This document shows positions 35,223 through 47,700 of a stretch of DNA of 64,000 nt, piece by piece (the stretch's first letter is position 1; every line of letters begins with the position of its first letter). Under the pieces are notes generated by a model that saw nothing but the letters and a program-made list of their open reading frames with translations, had not been told where the DNA came from and did not search any database. Both the position numbers and the translations under genes were made by a program. The stretch comes from Hevea brasiliensis (Eukaryota; Streptophyta; Magnoliopsida; Malpighiales; Euphorbiaceae), in contig NC_079499.1 in NCBI RefSeq assembly GCF_030052815.1, forward strand, positions 100,970,480 to 101,034,479. Reading direction: 5' to 3'.

Positions 35223-36203
35223 CTACTTTGACCTGAGCGGCTAATTTTTACCAACCCTCCCTCATTTTAGATTCGTTACACTCTCATCCTCATTTTGTTA
35301 TATAAAATCCCCGTCTTTCATGCCAAAAATTCATCATTTTTCTAACTAATTTAATATAAAAAAAAGTCGAGTCTAATCAATGTGGCTGTTGAGGAAAATA
35401 AATATATTAATTATAGAATATTAAAATTTAATTTAAAAATAAATTTAATATATTTTATTATAAAAATATTAAAATAAAAATAATTAAAAAAAAAAGTGAT
35501 TTTTCACCTCTGAAAGTTAGTGTCAAATAGATTTAAAGATTTCTTTTTTAGTGCAAAAAATATGAAATAAGTATGATAAATCGGTTTTCTAACGGTAAAA
35601 CAAAAAAATTTTTTTGAACGATTTATTATATTAAATATATCTCATTTATATGTATTTTGATATGAGTTATAGAATTTTAATTGCTATAAATATTTTAAGT
35701 GGTATGATGATTCAATCCCTAATAAGTAATATAATTTTTGAATTTTTCAGTAAAATTAATAGATATGAAGTAGAAATTGCACCAGAAAGATGAATATGAA
35801 TTTTGTATATGGTACTTTAATTTGTCTAATTTCTTTTTATTTTACAATGTGACACTATCATACATCAAATTAATTAAAAATATGATGAGATTCTAATATA
35901 AAGGACTTTTATATCATTTTTTTAAGTTGAGGGACTTTTTTATAAATTGAAGAATTTTATGAAATAAAATAAATATGAGAGATAAAAGTGTAATAAATTC
36001 TAAAATTAAGGGACTGCCAAAAAAAATTAACTCACGTGAGCTCTGGGATACCAAAGGCAAGTGGGGTGCAAGTCCGGTTTCAGAACAAAGTCGAATTTTT
36101 GGGTTTGATTTTTCAATTATTCGATTATCATTTATTTGGTTTCATCGAATCTTCATCTTTTGAAAAAAATTTTGAGCCATTGTTTTTTGAGAGTCGAATC
36201 AAA
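35223..36203. other. CAMTA upstream region and AT-rich spacer
   Basis: The CAMTA promoter should lie at the left edge. The rest is AT-rich with no gene. From about 36085 it contains TCGAAT/ATTCGA motifs like those near 3.5 kb and 52.4 kb. The copia element starts at 36209. Confidence 0.55.
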
Positions 36204-36208
36204 ATAAC

Positions 36209-36466
36209 TAACAAAATTAGAAGGAAAAATGAAACTCTCTTATATTTTTATTGATTAGCAGAAAATCTATTTATATACAAGTCTACACAGTTAAGCAGGA
36301 AAGCTAACTCATTCTGTTACACAAGAAACAAACTTGCTTTTACAATTACCCGTGCTCTAACTAATCAACAGAAAAAAAATAAGTTAGCTCTGTTTAAATC
36401 TTCTCAAGTCCAGCTCAGCTTGAAGTCCAATTCATCCGTTCTCTTTGCATGACATCAACTCCAATA
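36209..36466 (-). repeat. copia 3' LTR (left copy)
   Basis: It runs from TAACAAAATTAG to AACTCCAATA on the plus strand. It closely matches 40806-41070; the main difference is a longer A-run in the right copy. Confidence 0.94.
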
Positions 36467-36477
36467 CCCCCTGCAAG
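36467..36477 (-). promoter_or_regulatory. copia polypurine tract
   Basis: The minus strand reads CTTGCAGGGGG directly before the 3' LTR. This is the likely plus-strand primer, though only partly purine. Confidence 0.7.
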
Positions 36478-36768
36478 CTGGAGCATGTACGTTGAACAAT
36501 CCCAGCTTGAATTGAAGTGCAGTAAAAGGACCAGAAGAAAGTGGTTTGGTACAGATGTCGGCAAGCTGAGCAGAAGTGGAAATAGGTAGCAGCTTGATCA
36601 AGCCTTATTGAGCTTTTCACGAACAATATGATAATTAAGGTTGATATGTTTAGTGCGTTCATGGAAAGCGGGATTTGCTGCAATGTAAAGAGCAGATTAA
36701 TTATCACAATAAAGGAGAGCTGGCTGCTTGAAAAAAACTTATAAATCAGGAAGGAGATAATGAAGCCA

Positions 36769-39700
36769 CTATATTTCATAGGTAACCGAGGCTAAAGCAC
36801 GATATTCAGCTTCATTAGAAGAACGGGAGACAGTTTGCTGCTTCTTAGATTTCCACGAAATCAAAGAATTGCCCAAGAAGATACAAAAACCAGTGATAAA
36901 ACGTATGGTATCAATACACCCTGCCCAGTCAAAATCACTGAATCCCTTCAGTTGCAAATCTAATGTCGATGGGAAAAACAAACCAAGACCAAGAGTTGCT
37001 TTGATATAGCGGAGCAAGGAAGACTGGTTGGATGAGCCAAGTATTGACTCAATTGTTGCACCACGAAACTAAGATCCGGTCGTGTAGTTGTCAAATAAAC
37101 AAGACGGCTAACAAGTCTGCGATAAGCAGAAATATCAGAAAAGGGCTCACCTCCTTGCTGTTGCAACTTAAGAGAATGATCCACGAGCGTCTTTACTGGT
37201 TTAGAAGCTAAAAAACCAATATCAGATAAAATTTCAAGAGCATACTTCCTTTGATTCAACAAAATACCCTTGCTAGTTCTTGCAATTTCTAAGCCCAAGA
37301 AAAATCGCAATGTGCCCAAGTCTTTAATTTTGAAAGACTGATCAAGAAATTGCTTGATGTAATTGATTTCTGCCATAGAATCACCAGCTAGGATAACATC
37401 ATCCACGCAAATAAGCAAAGCAATAAAAGAGGTGCATGTGGACTTAATGAAGAGGGAATAGTCGGACTTAGATTGAAAATATCCAATAAAAAGCAAGGCA
37501 ATAGACAGTTTAGAAAACCACTGTCTACTAGCTTGTTTAAGCCATATAAAAACTTAAAAAGCCTGCAAACTTGATTCGATTTAGTGGTTTTGAACCCTTG
37601 TGGTAACACCATGTACACTTCTTCATGAAGATCTCCATGCAAAAACGCATTATTAACATTGAGTTGTTGAAGCTACCACTATTTGGCAGAGGCTAAAGCA
37701 AGCAACAAATGAACAGTGGTCATTTTTGCCACAGGTGAAAAAGTGTTGAAGTAGTCGATACCTTCAGTTTGGGTGTAGCCTTTAGCCACAAATCTGGCTT
37801 TGTACCATTCTATAGACCCATCTGCCTTGAACTTGATTCGATATACCCATTTACAGCCAATAGAATTTTTCCAGGTGGTAATTCTGTAAGCTCCCAAGTA
37901 TTATTCTACTGCAAAGCCTCAATTTCACATTGCATAGCCTTCCGCCAACATTCATGCTTAACAGCCTGTGCATAGGATTTAGGTTCTTCCATAGAGGAGA
38001 CATGAAGAACAAAATTTTTATAGGAAGGTGTGAGTGAATCATAAGAAAGAACATGAGATAAGGGATAGAGTATACCTGGACCTGAGCACGCTGCAGATGG
38101 CTTAGTTGTTATTGACAGAAGATTGCAGTGGTAGTCCTTAAGATATGAAGGAGGACATTAAGTACGTAAGGATTTTCGAGGAAGAGATGAAACTAGAGGT
38201 GAAAGAACAAAAGAGGATGGTGAAGAGGAATAAGTATTTGGGGAACACGGAAGCAAAAAATCTTAATCAGAAAGAGTAGAATTTAGGGGAAGAGAAATAG
38301 GAAGAGAAGAGGAATGAGAATGCTGAGTGGATTTGTATGGAAAAATATATCCATAAAAGATAACATTTATGGATACAAAAATCTCCCTTGTTGATAAATC
38401 AAAAAGAATATACCCCTTGGTGCCAGCCTTGTATCCAAGAAACACACATTTCCTTGCTCATGGATCAAACTTCGTTCTATTAACAGTCAAGGTAGAAGCA
38501 AAACCCAATGCACCAAACACCTTCAAATTACTAAGATTGGGAGCAGCATTATAAAGCATCTCATATGGAGACTTGTTTTGCAACAATGGAGTAGGTAACC
38601 TGTTGATCAGGTATGCTGCACGAATGACTGCATATGTCCAGAAAAACTTGGGAAGATTAGCTTGAAATAAAAGAGCTCATGTTACATTCAACAAGTGCTG
38701 ATGCTTGCGTTCAACAATTGAATTCTGTTGGGGAGTTTCAACACAACTCATTTGATGAATTATTCCTTTAGAGGAGTAAAAATGAGGAATTCGAAAGTCC
38801 AAACCATTATCACTTTGTATTGCTTTAATTATGACAGAAAATTGATTCTCCACAAGATTAACAAATGATGGCAGTATAGAAGAAACTTCATATTTATGTT
38901 TTAACAAATATAGCCAAGTATGTCTTGAAAAATCATGCACCACAGTGAGAAAAAATCGATGTCCATGCACACCAATTACAGAAATTGGACCCCAAACATT
39001 GATATGTTTAAGTTCAAAGATCTTAGTTGTACGAGTAACACTATTTGAAAATGGAAGCCTTTTTTGTTTGGCAAAGTGACAAATATCACACACTTTATTA
39101 GAAATGATAGAAACAAGAGGATTTTTGTTTTTTATTGAAAGTAATCTATCAAAAGAAGGATGACCTAGTCTAAAATGCCAAAGATTAAAGTCTGGAGAAT
39201 TTGTTGTAGCATAATTAATAAAAGTTGATGAAGGAAGTGTAGGTGAGGAAGGTGACTAGACTGGATCTACCAAAGCATATAAGCCATCTATAGCTCTAAC
39301 TGTACCAATCTTCTTCAAGGTACTCAGGTCCTGTATGAAACACTGATCATGATGAAAAGTTAGATAACAAGTAAGAGAGATAGCAAGTTTATGAACTGAA
39401 ATAAGATTGAAATGAAACTGAGGTATGAACAGAACATCTGTAAGAACAAAAGAGAGAGAGAAATATACTGTGCTAGAAGTATTTGTAGTAACTTTACTAC
39501 CATTTGGAAGGCTAACATGAATGAGTTTTATCTTCTTATAATTAGTAAAAAATGAAAGTGAATAGGATATATGATTCGTTGCTTCAGTGTCCAAAAGCCA
39601 AACATTATTCTGAACAGTACCTGAAATGACAGAAGGCACTGAGGGTCCACCACTTGATGTAGTGGTTGAGGGAAGGCTTACTTGGTTGACTAGATGTGTG

Positions 39701-40731
39701 TCAGCATAAGGTTGTTGTATCAAAGCCAAGATTTTCTGATATTGTTCTGCAGTAAAAGTAAAACTCGAAGACTCATGAACTTCTTGTGTTGTGTCAGAAT
39801 CAACTGCCCGGTCAACATCTTCAGTACACACATTATTAATCTTGGCACCAGTATTATGAAACTTGTACACTGGTGGAAAGCCATGTTTACAATAACATGT
39901 TTCCTATGTATGCCATTGTCTACGACAATAATTACAAACCTTTGTATTGTTCCCACCATATCCATTATTAGAAAAAGGCTTCTGAAAACCACCTGAGTTA
40001 GACTTACTAACAAACACCATAGGCTCAGCTGTAATTCCAAGATTCATTGGTCTTTCTTGCTGTATAACTAAAGAAAATACTTTATTAATGGAAGGCAAAG
40101 GTTCAATCAACATAATCTGGGACCTCACATGACTATATTGATCAGATAAACCTTTAAAGAATCGAATTACATAGTCATTCTCCCTATACTTTTTTACAGT
40201 AGTTAAGGCTTCACAACTACACGGATTTGCACACACACATTGAGGAATTGGACGAAAATTATCCAGCTCATCCCATAGAATCTTCAAATGTGTAAAGTAA
40301 TCAGTGACAGACAATTCACCTTATTTAAATGCATATATCTCTTCTTGCAAATTTGAAATACGAAATATATCTCCTTAAGAGAACCTATCTCTGAGATCCT
40401 TCCATGCATCTGAAGCTCGATCGATCCATAAAACACTTTGCTCAATTGATTGAGACAACAAATGTGTGATCCATGAAAGAACCATGGTATTGCACCTTTC
40501 CCATACAGAGTAAATAGGATCGGTAATAGGAGGCACTCTTAAAGTTCCATCAACAAACTTGTTCTTGTTCTTGGATTGAAGAGCCATTGTCATTGCTCTT
40601 ACCCAAGAGTGGTAATTTGATCCAGATAAAACTGGAGAAACAAGAACCAAAGCAGGATTTTTGTTAGGATGCAAAAAATAGGGATTCGAAGGATTTGTAA
40701 GGTGATCTGGTGTAGAACACTCAGCAGCCAT
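36769..40731 (-). pseudogene. copia gag-pol polyprotein (broken)
   Basis: The gag start (MAAECSTPDHLTNPSNPYF from 40731) has a GSNYHSWVRAMTMALQSKNK block, broken near 40375. A damaged zinc knuckle (CNYCRRQWHT) follows at about 39904. The protease at about 39590 reads WLLDTEATNHIS where the family has Asp-Ser-Gly, so its active site is changed. Integrase (39093-38677) keeps CDICHFAKQKRLPF, the VHDFSRHTWLYLL region and SDNG. RT starts near 37897 ([30 protein letters not shown]) and continues to [13 protein letters not shown], where the usual Tyr of YVDD is Cys. RNase H is at 37017-36769 ([22 protein letters not shown]). Stops and shifts separate these blocks. Confidence 0.9.
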
Positions 40732-40793
40732 GATTGACAAAAACAAAAACTTCAAAGGAAGATCACAAGATTAAAAAAAGGAAGCAAGAACTT

Positions 40794-40805
40794 GCTCTCA
40801 TATCA
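40794..40805 (-). promoter_or_regulatory. degenerate copia primer binding site
   Basis: The minus strand reads TGATATGAGAGC directly next to the 5' LTR. It differs at two positions from the tRNA-iMet complement TGGTATCAGAGC. Confidence 0.75.
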
Positions 40806-41070
40806 TAACAAAATTAGAAGGAAAAATGAAACTCTCTTATATTTTTATAGATTAGCAGAAAAGCTATTTATATACAAGTCTACACAGTTAAGCAGAAAAG
40901 CTAACTAATTCTGTTCCACAAGAAACAAACTTGCTTTTATAATTACCCGTGCTCTAACTAATCAACAGAAAAAAAAAAAAAAAAAAGTGAGCTCTGTTTA
41001 AATCTTCTCAGGTCTAACTCAGCTTGAAGTCCAACTCATCCGTTCTCTTTACATGACTTCAACTCCAATA
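40806..41070 (-). repeat. copia 5' LTR (right copy)
   Basis: Partner of the left LTR, with an A-run of about 19 bp near 40970-40986. It is followed at once by the ATAAC target duplication. Confidence 0.94.
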
Positions 41071-41075
41071 ATAAC

Positions 41076-42656
41076 TGTTTAAATTTCAAAAATAATTGAT
41101 ATTTAAATTATAAATGATAAAATAATAAATAAAAAAGGCTGAACATTTTATTAACCAAATCAAATTTTTAATTAATTATATTATTAATCAATTTTAAAAT
41201 TATTAATACAATTAAAATTAAAAAAGACTTAAAGTTAAAATATTCGATCGATAGTTGATTATAATCGAATGAATTGAAAAATATATATTTTTTATGTTAT
41301 TAATTAATTAATTATTAATAAAAATATAAAAAATAATCTTTTTTATTTATAAAAAATAATAAATATAACATAATATTAATAAAAAAATAATAATTATAAA
41401 TAATATATTATTAGTAAAATTATAATTAATATATTAATAAAAATTTAGCTATTCCGGTTATAAATTAAGGGTAATTGAATCAATAATTAAAAATAAAAAA
41501 TTTTATAATTATTAATAAAATCAAATGGCGTTCTTGATAAAGTGGAAAATAAATTTTATAAAAGTGTGATAAAGTGAATGTTAAATTTTATTAGTTATTT
41601 ATATTTTAATTATAATTGATGAGTTTTTATAATATGATCTGCAACTTACATATAAATAAAATTACAAAACAAATTTTAAATAATTATTTTCTATCAGCGG
41701 ATGCAGATTAAATAGAGAGAGATATGGAGGTCAAACATATAATTATTATAATTATTAAAAATTTATAAATTAATTATTATTAAATAATAATTATTATTTA
41801 ATTTTTAAAAAATTATATATTTTATTAATTATTAAATAATTAAGAAATTTTTTAAAAAAGATCCATATTAAGTTGATAGACCGATCTATACATCCAACTT
41901 AGAATCTAAAATATTAGTTGAAAAAACCTATTACAAAGACAAGATAATATAAAACAAGATGTAAGGAACTCAAAGAGCCAAAATATGAGATTAACATGTT
42001 ACAAAGCCACATTTGCTAAGGCATAAACAAGCTTATTAATTTGTCACCTAATCACATTAAAGGCTTGATATAAAAAAGACTAGCAAATTCGATTTTTTAA
42101 CTTACTAAATCAATGATGGAAATAAATGAATATTGAGACCTACATAAATTTTAAAATATATATCGTTTTTTTTATCATTTTTTATTTTTTTTTTATATTT
42201 TATTGTTAGAATATTATAAATAGATATTTACACTTTACTTTGTTTATTATTATTATTTTTGTTATTAATTTTAAAAAAATTTTTAGCATAATAATATCTC
42301 AACTTCATAAATTTTGTATTATCAATATTATTATTTAGAGTTAGTCTATTATAATTAAAATATATCTAATTTTTTTTTAAAAAATGGAGTAGCCAAGGGC
42401 AATATTAGAGATAATAAATTTATATTTATTTTACAATGTTATCAATGTTTATAATATTATCATTTTTCTTTTTTGGAAAAAAGGGCCTTGGTACATGCTT
42501 GGTGGTCTGCCCTGATTTTTATATTATATTTACGATAAAAATCTTTGAAATTTAAAATATTAATATAAAAATTAATATTTTAAAACAATAATAATTAACT
42601 CGATGGACTTAAAAATCATAAAATTATTTTCACCATAAGACAAATTAAACCGTAAT
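41076..42656. other. AT-rich spacer
   Basis: Extremely AT-rich intergenic DNA with scattered TCGAAT motifs near 41240-41280. No gene or recognisable element. Confidence 0.6.
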
Positions 42657-43620
42657 TTGATGATTTTGGTGAAAATATTATCAATGCACAAACTCCATGC
42701 ATGCAATTACAAAGACACATTGATTTCTCTTTGTTTAAGGGAGAAATTTCTCTCAAATTTAATTTCATCGACGTTATTTTCTGTCGGGTCCATTGAGCTC
42801 CGATCGTCTCCCCATCGACTTTCCCTAGCAGGGGAGACTTCTCTTTTTGGTTGGTTTCCTAGCCTATTGAAGAAGATCGCTCTTCTATCATTGGGTTTGA
42901 CTGTATATGGTTTTATGTGTTGGTCTTTCTTCTCTCTGCATACAGTTATAGTTTTAGTACAAGGGTTTCTTTTGGGACCTGTAGTGTATAAGCTGTTGTG
43001 TTGGTGTTAGATGAAGAGAATTTGGAGGACGGTCCCTTAGAGGAAGCTTTGTTTCCTGTTTGTAGGGTCTCTATCTTCTTCTTTGTCTTTTGTGTGTTGC
43101 TATTCATGTGAGGAGGTTCCTTTACTTTTGTCTTCAGCATCTTTGGGATTTGCTTCTACAATACAGCTGGGAAGGTCATCCCGTTGGCATGATGTGCCAG
43201 AGCTCTGCGGCGGCACCTCTCTTCCATGTATAGTGATTTGAATGTCCTGTTTGCAGAATTTGGGAAGCACATGTTTTTTCCGTTAAAGTGTCGTGAGTGG
43301 ATGGGTAATCTGTGCTCTTTGCATTGCTGAATGGTGTTCAGCTTCGGTCTGTTCTACGTTTTTGGAAGATGGTAACTGTAGGTGGTAGTGGTCAGTGCTT
43401 CTCCATGTTCCTAGCTCATCCTATTTCACATAGGGTTCTAGGTTTGGGACTGATGTTGTGAGCTTGGGTTGCAACTTGGTTGGGTTGAATTGAGTGTTTT
43501 GTTGGGTGGGTTGCCCTAATTCTTTGCGAGCTTCCTTTTCTATGCAGGTTTTATGCCCCATTTGTGTCTTTGTCCCACGAGCTTTTAATGCAATTAGCAT
43601 GTTAAAAAAAATTACGTAGA
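42657..43620 (+). other. unidentified GC-richer island ending in an A-run
   Basis: About 960 bp of distinctly less AT-rich, G/T-rich sequence lies between very AT-rich flanks. It ends at about 43610 in AATTAGCATG followed by a short A-run. The longest open frame (42657-43010, 117 residues) is hydrophobic and shows no domain that I know. The compositional step and A-rich end would suit a truncated LINE or other retroposed segment, but no RT or endonuclease motif is present and no target duplication was found. Confidence 0.3.
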
Positions 43621-44703
43621 CAGATACAAGTGTTCTTTGTTGTTCATTAAAACAAAAAAAAAAAAAAAAGTAATAATAACAATATTAATAATAATAACCC
43701 ACTGTCTACTGATCAAATGCTAAATTGCCATTTATGGCAATAACAAACTCCAAATAATAATAATAATAATAATAATAAGAGAAGAATATTGCAAACCAAC
43801 CTTCTAATTTAAATTTTTATTCAAATTATAAGTTTTCTAATAATTTCTATTTGGGAAAATAAAATATTATTATTTATATAGGATTAATTTCATATGTGAT
43901 CACTAAGCACAATGCAAACATAACTAGTAAAAGATTAAAAAATAATAAAAAAAAATAAGAGCAGAAGGGCATCATTCGACTAAAACAGAGCATGAGAGCA
44001 TAATTTTATTAAATCAAGCACAAGAAAACAAGAAATTCATGCGAAATAATAGCGATTATTGTGTAATGGCATTCATCATTCTCAGCACTACAATGAGATC
44101 AATCCAAGCGCAGGGCAAACAATCGAAGTTGGCGATTGGATGGTCAATGCTACATGGAGATAATTGAGTTGTGGGTGGGTGGGATTTTTTTATTTTTTCT
44201 CTCTCTTTATTTTAATAAAATAACAATGTCGTTTAGGTTAGGAACTAGAAAAGCGATTACAGAAGATGAGAGTGATCCAATTTTGATTAATTTTTAATTA
44301 AAATTTAAGTAATTTTTATTAAAATAAAAATTTTTAGTGACCGTAAATAGAACTCGGTGAAAGGTACGGTGATCATAAAACTTACACGCAGAAGAGTATA
44401 ACTGCTGATTGTAAATAGTAAAAAAGCAAATGGCCAATTGATGTTCCCCTATCATTCATTCAGAATAGAACAAAAAGATTTTTCTTACTTTTCCTTGCAA
44501 AAAGGCCAGGGAAAGGCTGAAGGAATATGGAAGGGAGGGCTGCTTTCCTTCAGTTGTGTTGTGTAAGAAAATGTACAGGTAAATTAGACTTGTTCAAGGA
44601 GTACAACAAATCACCAATTAAACATCATTAATGGCACCTCACACTCACTGAACATCGGCAACAAATCCCTCCAAGGTGTTATATGACCAGAATAAATCTA
44701 TCT
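43621..44703. other. spacer downstream of the BTL3-like gene
   Basis: AT-rich with an A-run at about 43651-43668 and an (AAT)n tract. The right end should contain the 3' UTR of the minus-strand carrier gene. No other gene seen. Confidence 0.55.
43752..43778. repeat. (AAT)n microsatellite
   Basis: About nine AAT units. Confidence 0.9.
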
Positions 44704-47700
44704 CTATGTCGACTCCACTTTAAGGACTATCTTCATGAACTCGTATACGAAGTAACTTATGGCAGCTGATGGTAAAACCTGCAGGCATAGAAAATACAGA
44801 AATTATGGGGCATGTAATCGTTTTGCGAAAAAACAAACCTTTTCATAAAATAAAGGAATAGATTTTTCTTGTATTCAAATGCTTCCTTTAAAATAAACCA
44901 TTTACAAGAAAAGAATTGAATCACACAATCATTATTGATTTTTATTTCTTTTAAATATTTTTTTAAATTAAAAAGGATTGAATTCTTTCATACCAAATAT
45001 GAAAATTGACAAAAAAAAAAATAATAAATTGGATTGAATTCTCATAAAATTCTAGTTTCCAAACAGTGGAAAAATGAATGCAGCATGCCATACCTGCAAT
45101 AAGCTGGGAATTAATCCTGCATAAAGAGCAGGAAAACCTCCTTGTTCAACTATTTTGACACAAGTTGCCAATGCATTCATCTTTGTTGCTCGAACTTGCA
45201 TTTGAAGGTGTCTCCTCACAACTTCAAATGGATATGTTGCAGCTTCAGAGCAACAGCCAGCAATAGCCCCATAAAGCAATGTTCTAAGGGGACCCAATTC
45301 CAGTTGTTCCAATGCATTCAGTTCCTGGCCTTCTTGTTTCAAATTTTGAATTCTCTTCTTCCCTTCTGGTGAATGGAGATAAGCTGACTTTAATATATCA
45401 TAAACACCATAGAAAACTGCACCTGAAGGTGCCATGCTCACTAATGAGGGTACTAAACCCTTATATAAAGAAAAAAGGCCTTCAGTCTGGATCATGTGGC
45501 GGAAAGTTCCAATTATACCACCCAATGCTTCCCCACCCGGTGCTACCATCTTTGTCCTTATCTGCAACAATTTACATCAATGTTGTTACTTATTTTCAAT
45601 GGAAAGTCTGTCCAAAAGTATCACAATAAAGCTGAAGCAATTTAGAAGAATATGTAGTTTAGTGAAAGAAAAAATTTTCCAGTACTGCCTTGTACCAACT
45701 TTTCTTCAATATTGACCAACAAAAAGGGAGTGTCGATCTGCACAGATAAGCAGTTGTTTGAGCCCCCATGATTAGCAGCTAGAGGTCTAACATTCAAACC
45801 GTTCAACTTGTCCACACTACTGATGCATATGTTTTCTAGGTGATTAGGATGCATATCACGCTAGTAAAAAAAATGATGAAAAGAAATATATAACTATAAT
45901 CCATTAAAAATTACAACTAACATAGAAACAAAATTTTCTTGTTCAAATTGTTAAGGAAGGACTTAGATATTATATGAATACAAATTCTACAATCATCTTT
46001 GTATGGCAATTGAAATAGGTGGCATGGAGCAATAAAACAGGCTTATTTCCATTTACTATGAGTAGGTTTTGTTGAAAAATGATAATATACAATAGATTCA
46101 AGTCTAAGCCCATCCAAGGCCCTCCACAAAACAAAATTCACAAATGCATACTGCACATGTGTAGGACTTACAAATATGTCAACATTAAACAAATAAACAA
46201 ATACAGAAGGGGCAATTGTTTCAACAGCTAAATATAATGGTAAAGCTAACAGAGTAACAGGCAAAATCCTATTATAAAAGATAAAACGAACTAACTCAAC
46301 AGAAATATTGCTTCACCAGAAAAATAATTTGGAAACGTTAACAGATCCAATGGCATTAAGGTTATGAATGCTAGACACAGAGGCAGAACAGGATATTCAT
46401 TTTTGGGAGCCAAAAACAAATATTAAAAAGAAAATAAATGAAATTTTGATAAAAATATAAAATATTAAGATATCAAATTAGATAATATAAAAATATTAAT
46501 GAAATTAACATAAAAGTGCAGAGGTCGAAAAAATATATATATAAATTTTGAAGAGGCAAACAGTAGTTTATTAAAAAATACACTAAAATTTATAGATAAA
46601 ATTTTAATTCTAAAAAATTTGGGGAAACGGTAATTTTTTGAAAAAAAAAATACTAAGATTTATATGTAAAATTTTAATTTTAAAAATTGGACCTCTAACC
46701 ATACACCTAGTTCCACACCTAACTGGACAGTCAAGATCCATCAAACAGTGCATCATTTGCATTTCCAGTGCACCAAATGCATAGTACAAGCGTGATACTT
46801 TAAGTTCTGCCATGACTTGTATGATAAGTCATTATCTTTAGCAGCATATATAAAAGCTATAATATATAAATTCAAACAACACTATTTCAAACCCAAGAAA
46901 AATACTCAACTCAACTCAACTAAGCCTTTTTCCCAAAAATTTGAGGTCGGCTATATGGATTCGCTTTCTCCACTCTAAACGATTTTGGATTAAATCCTCA
47001 GAAATTTGTAATACTTCTAGGTCATATTGTACTACTCTCCTCCAAGTCAATTTAGGTCTACCCCTTTTTTTCTTTCTATCCTCTAACCTAATGTGCTCTA
47101 CTTGTCTAACTGGAGCCTCCGTATGTCTACGCTTCACATGATCAAATCACCTCAATCTCCCTTCTCTCAACTTATCCTCAATTGGTATCACTTCTACCTT
47201 TTCTCTAATACTCTCATTACGGACTTTATCTAGTTTAGTATGCCCACTCATCCACCTTAACACTCTCATCTCTGCAACTCTTATCTTAGACGCATATGAC
47301 TCCTTCAATGCCCAACACTCACTATCATATAACATAGCCGGTCGTATGGCTGTACGGTAAAATTTTCCTTTCAACTTATTGAGAATCTTGCGATCACATA
47401 AAACTCTCGTGGCACGTCTCCACTTCAACCATCCATCTTTAATCCTATAACTAAATCCTCCTCACATCCCCCATCTACTTGAAGGACCGAGTCGAGATAT
47501 TTAAAGTGATTACTTTGGGACAGTACCACTCCATCCAAACTAACTCCTTCCCTATCGCCAGTTTGGCCTTCACTGAACTTGCAATGCATGTATTCTGTAT
47601 TCGTTCACTCTAGAGTACTTCTCCAAAGCTCTAGCTTTCTATTGACTCATTCTCGCGTCTATCTATCAGAACAATATCATCCGCAAACATCATGCACTAA

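Larger units (their letters stand above)
36209..41070 (-). mobile_element. complete but inactive Ty1/copia LTR retrotransposon
   Basis: A 4.86-kb element on the minus strand with LTRs of 258 and 265 bp, a perfect 5-bp target duplication (ATAAC at 36204-36208 and 41071-41075), a polypurine tract and a degenerate tRNA-iMet primer site. The order gag, protease, integrase, RT, RNase H defines Ty1/copia. The LTR ends are TA...TA and not TG...CA. Several stops and frameshifts break the polyprotein. Small LTRs and the short total length suggest an Ale-like lineage, though this was not tested. Confidence 0.94.
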
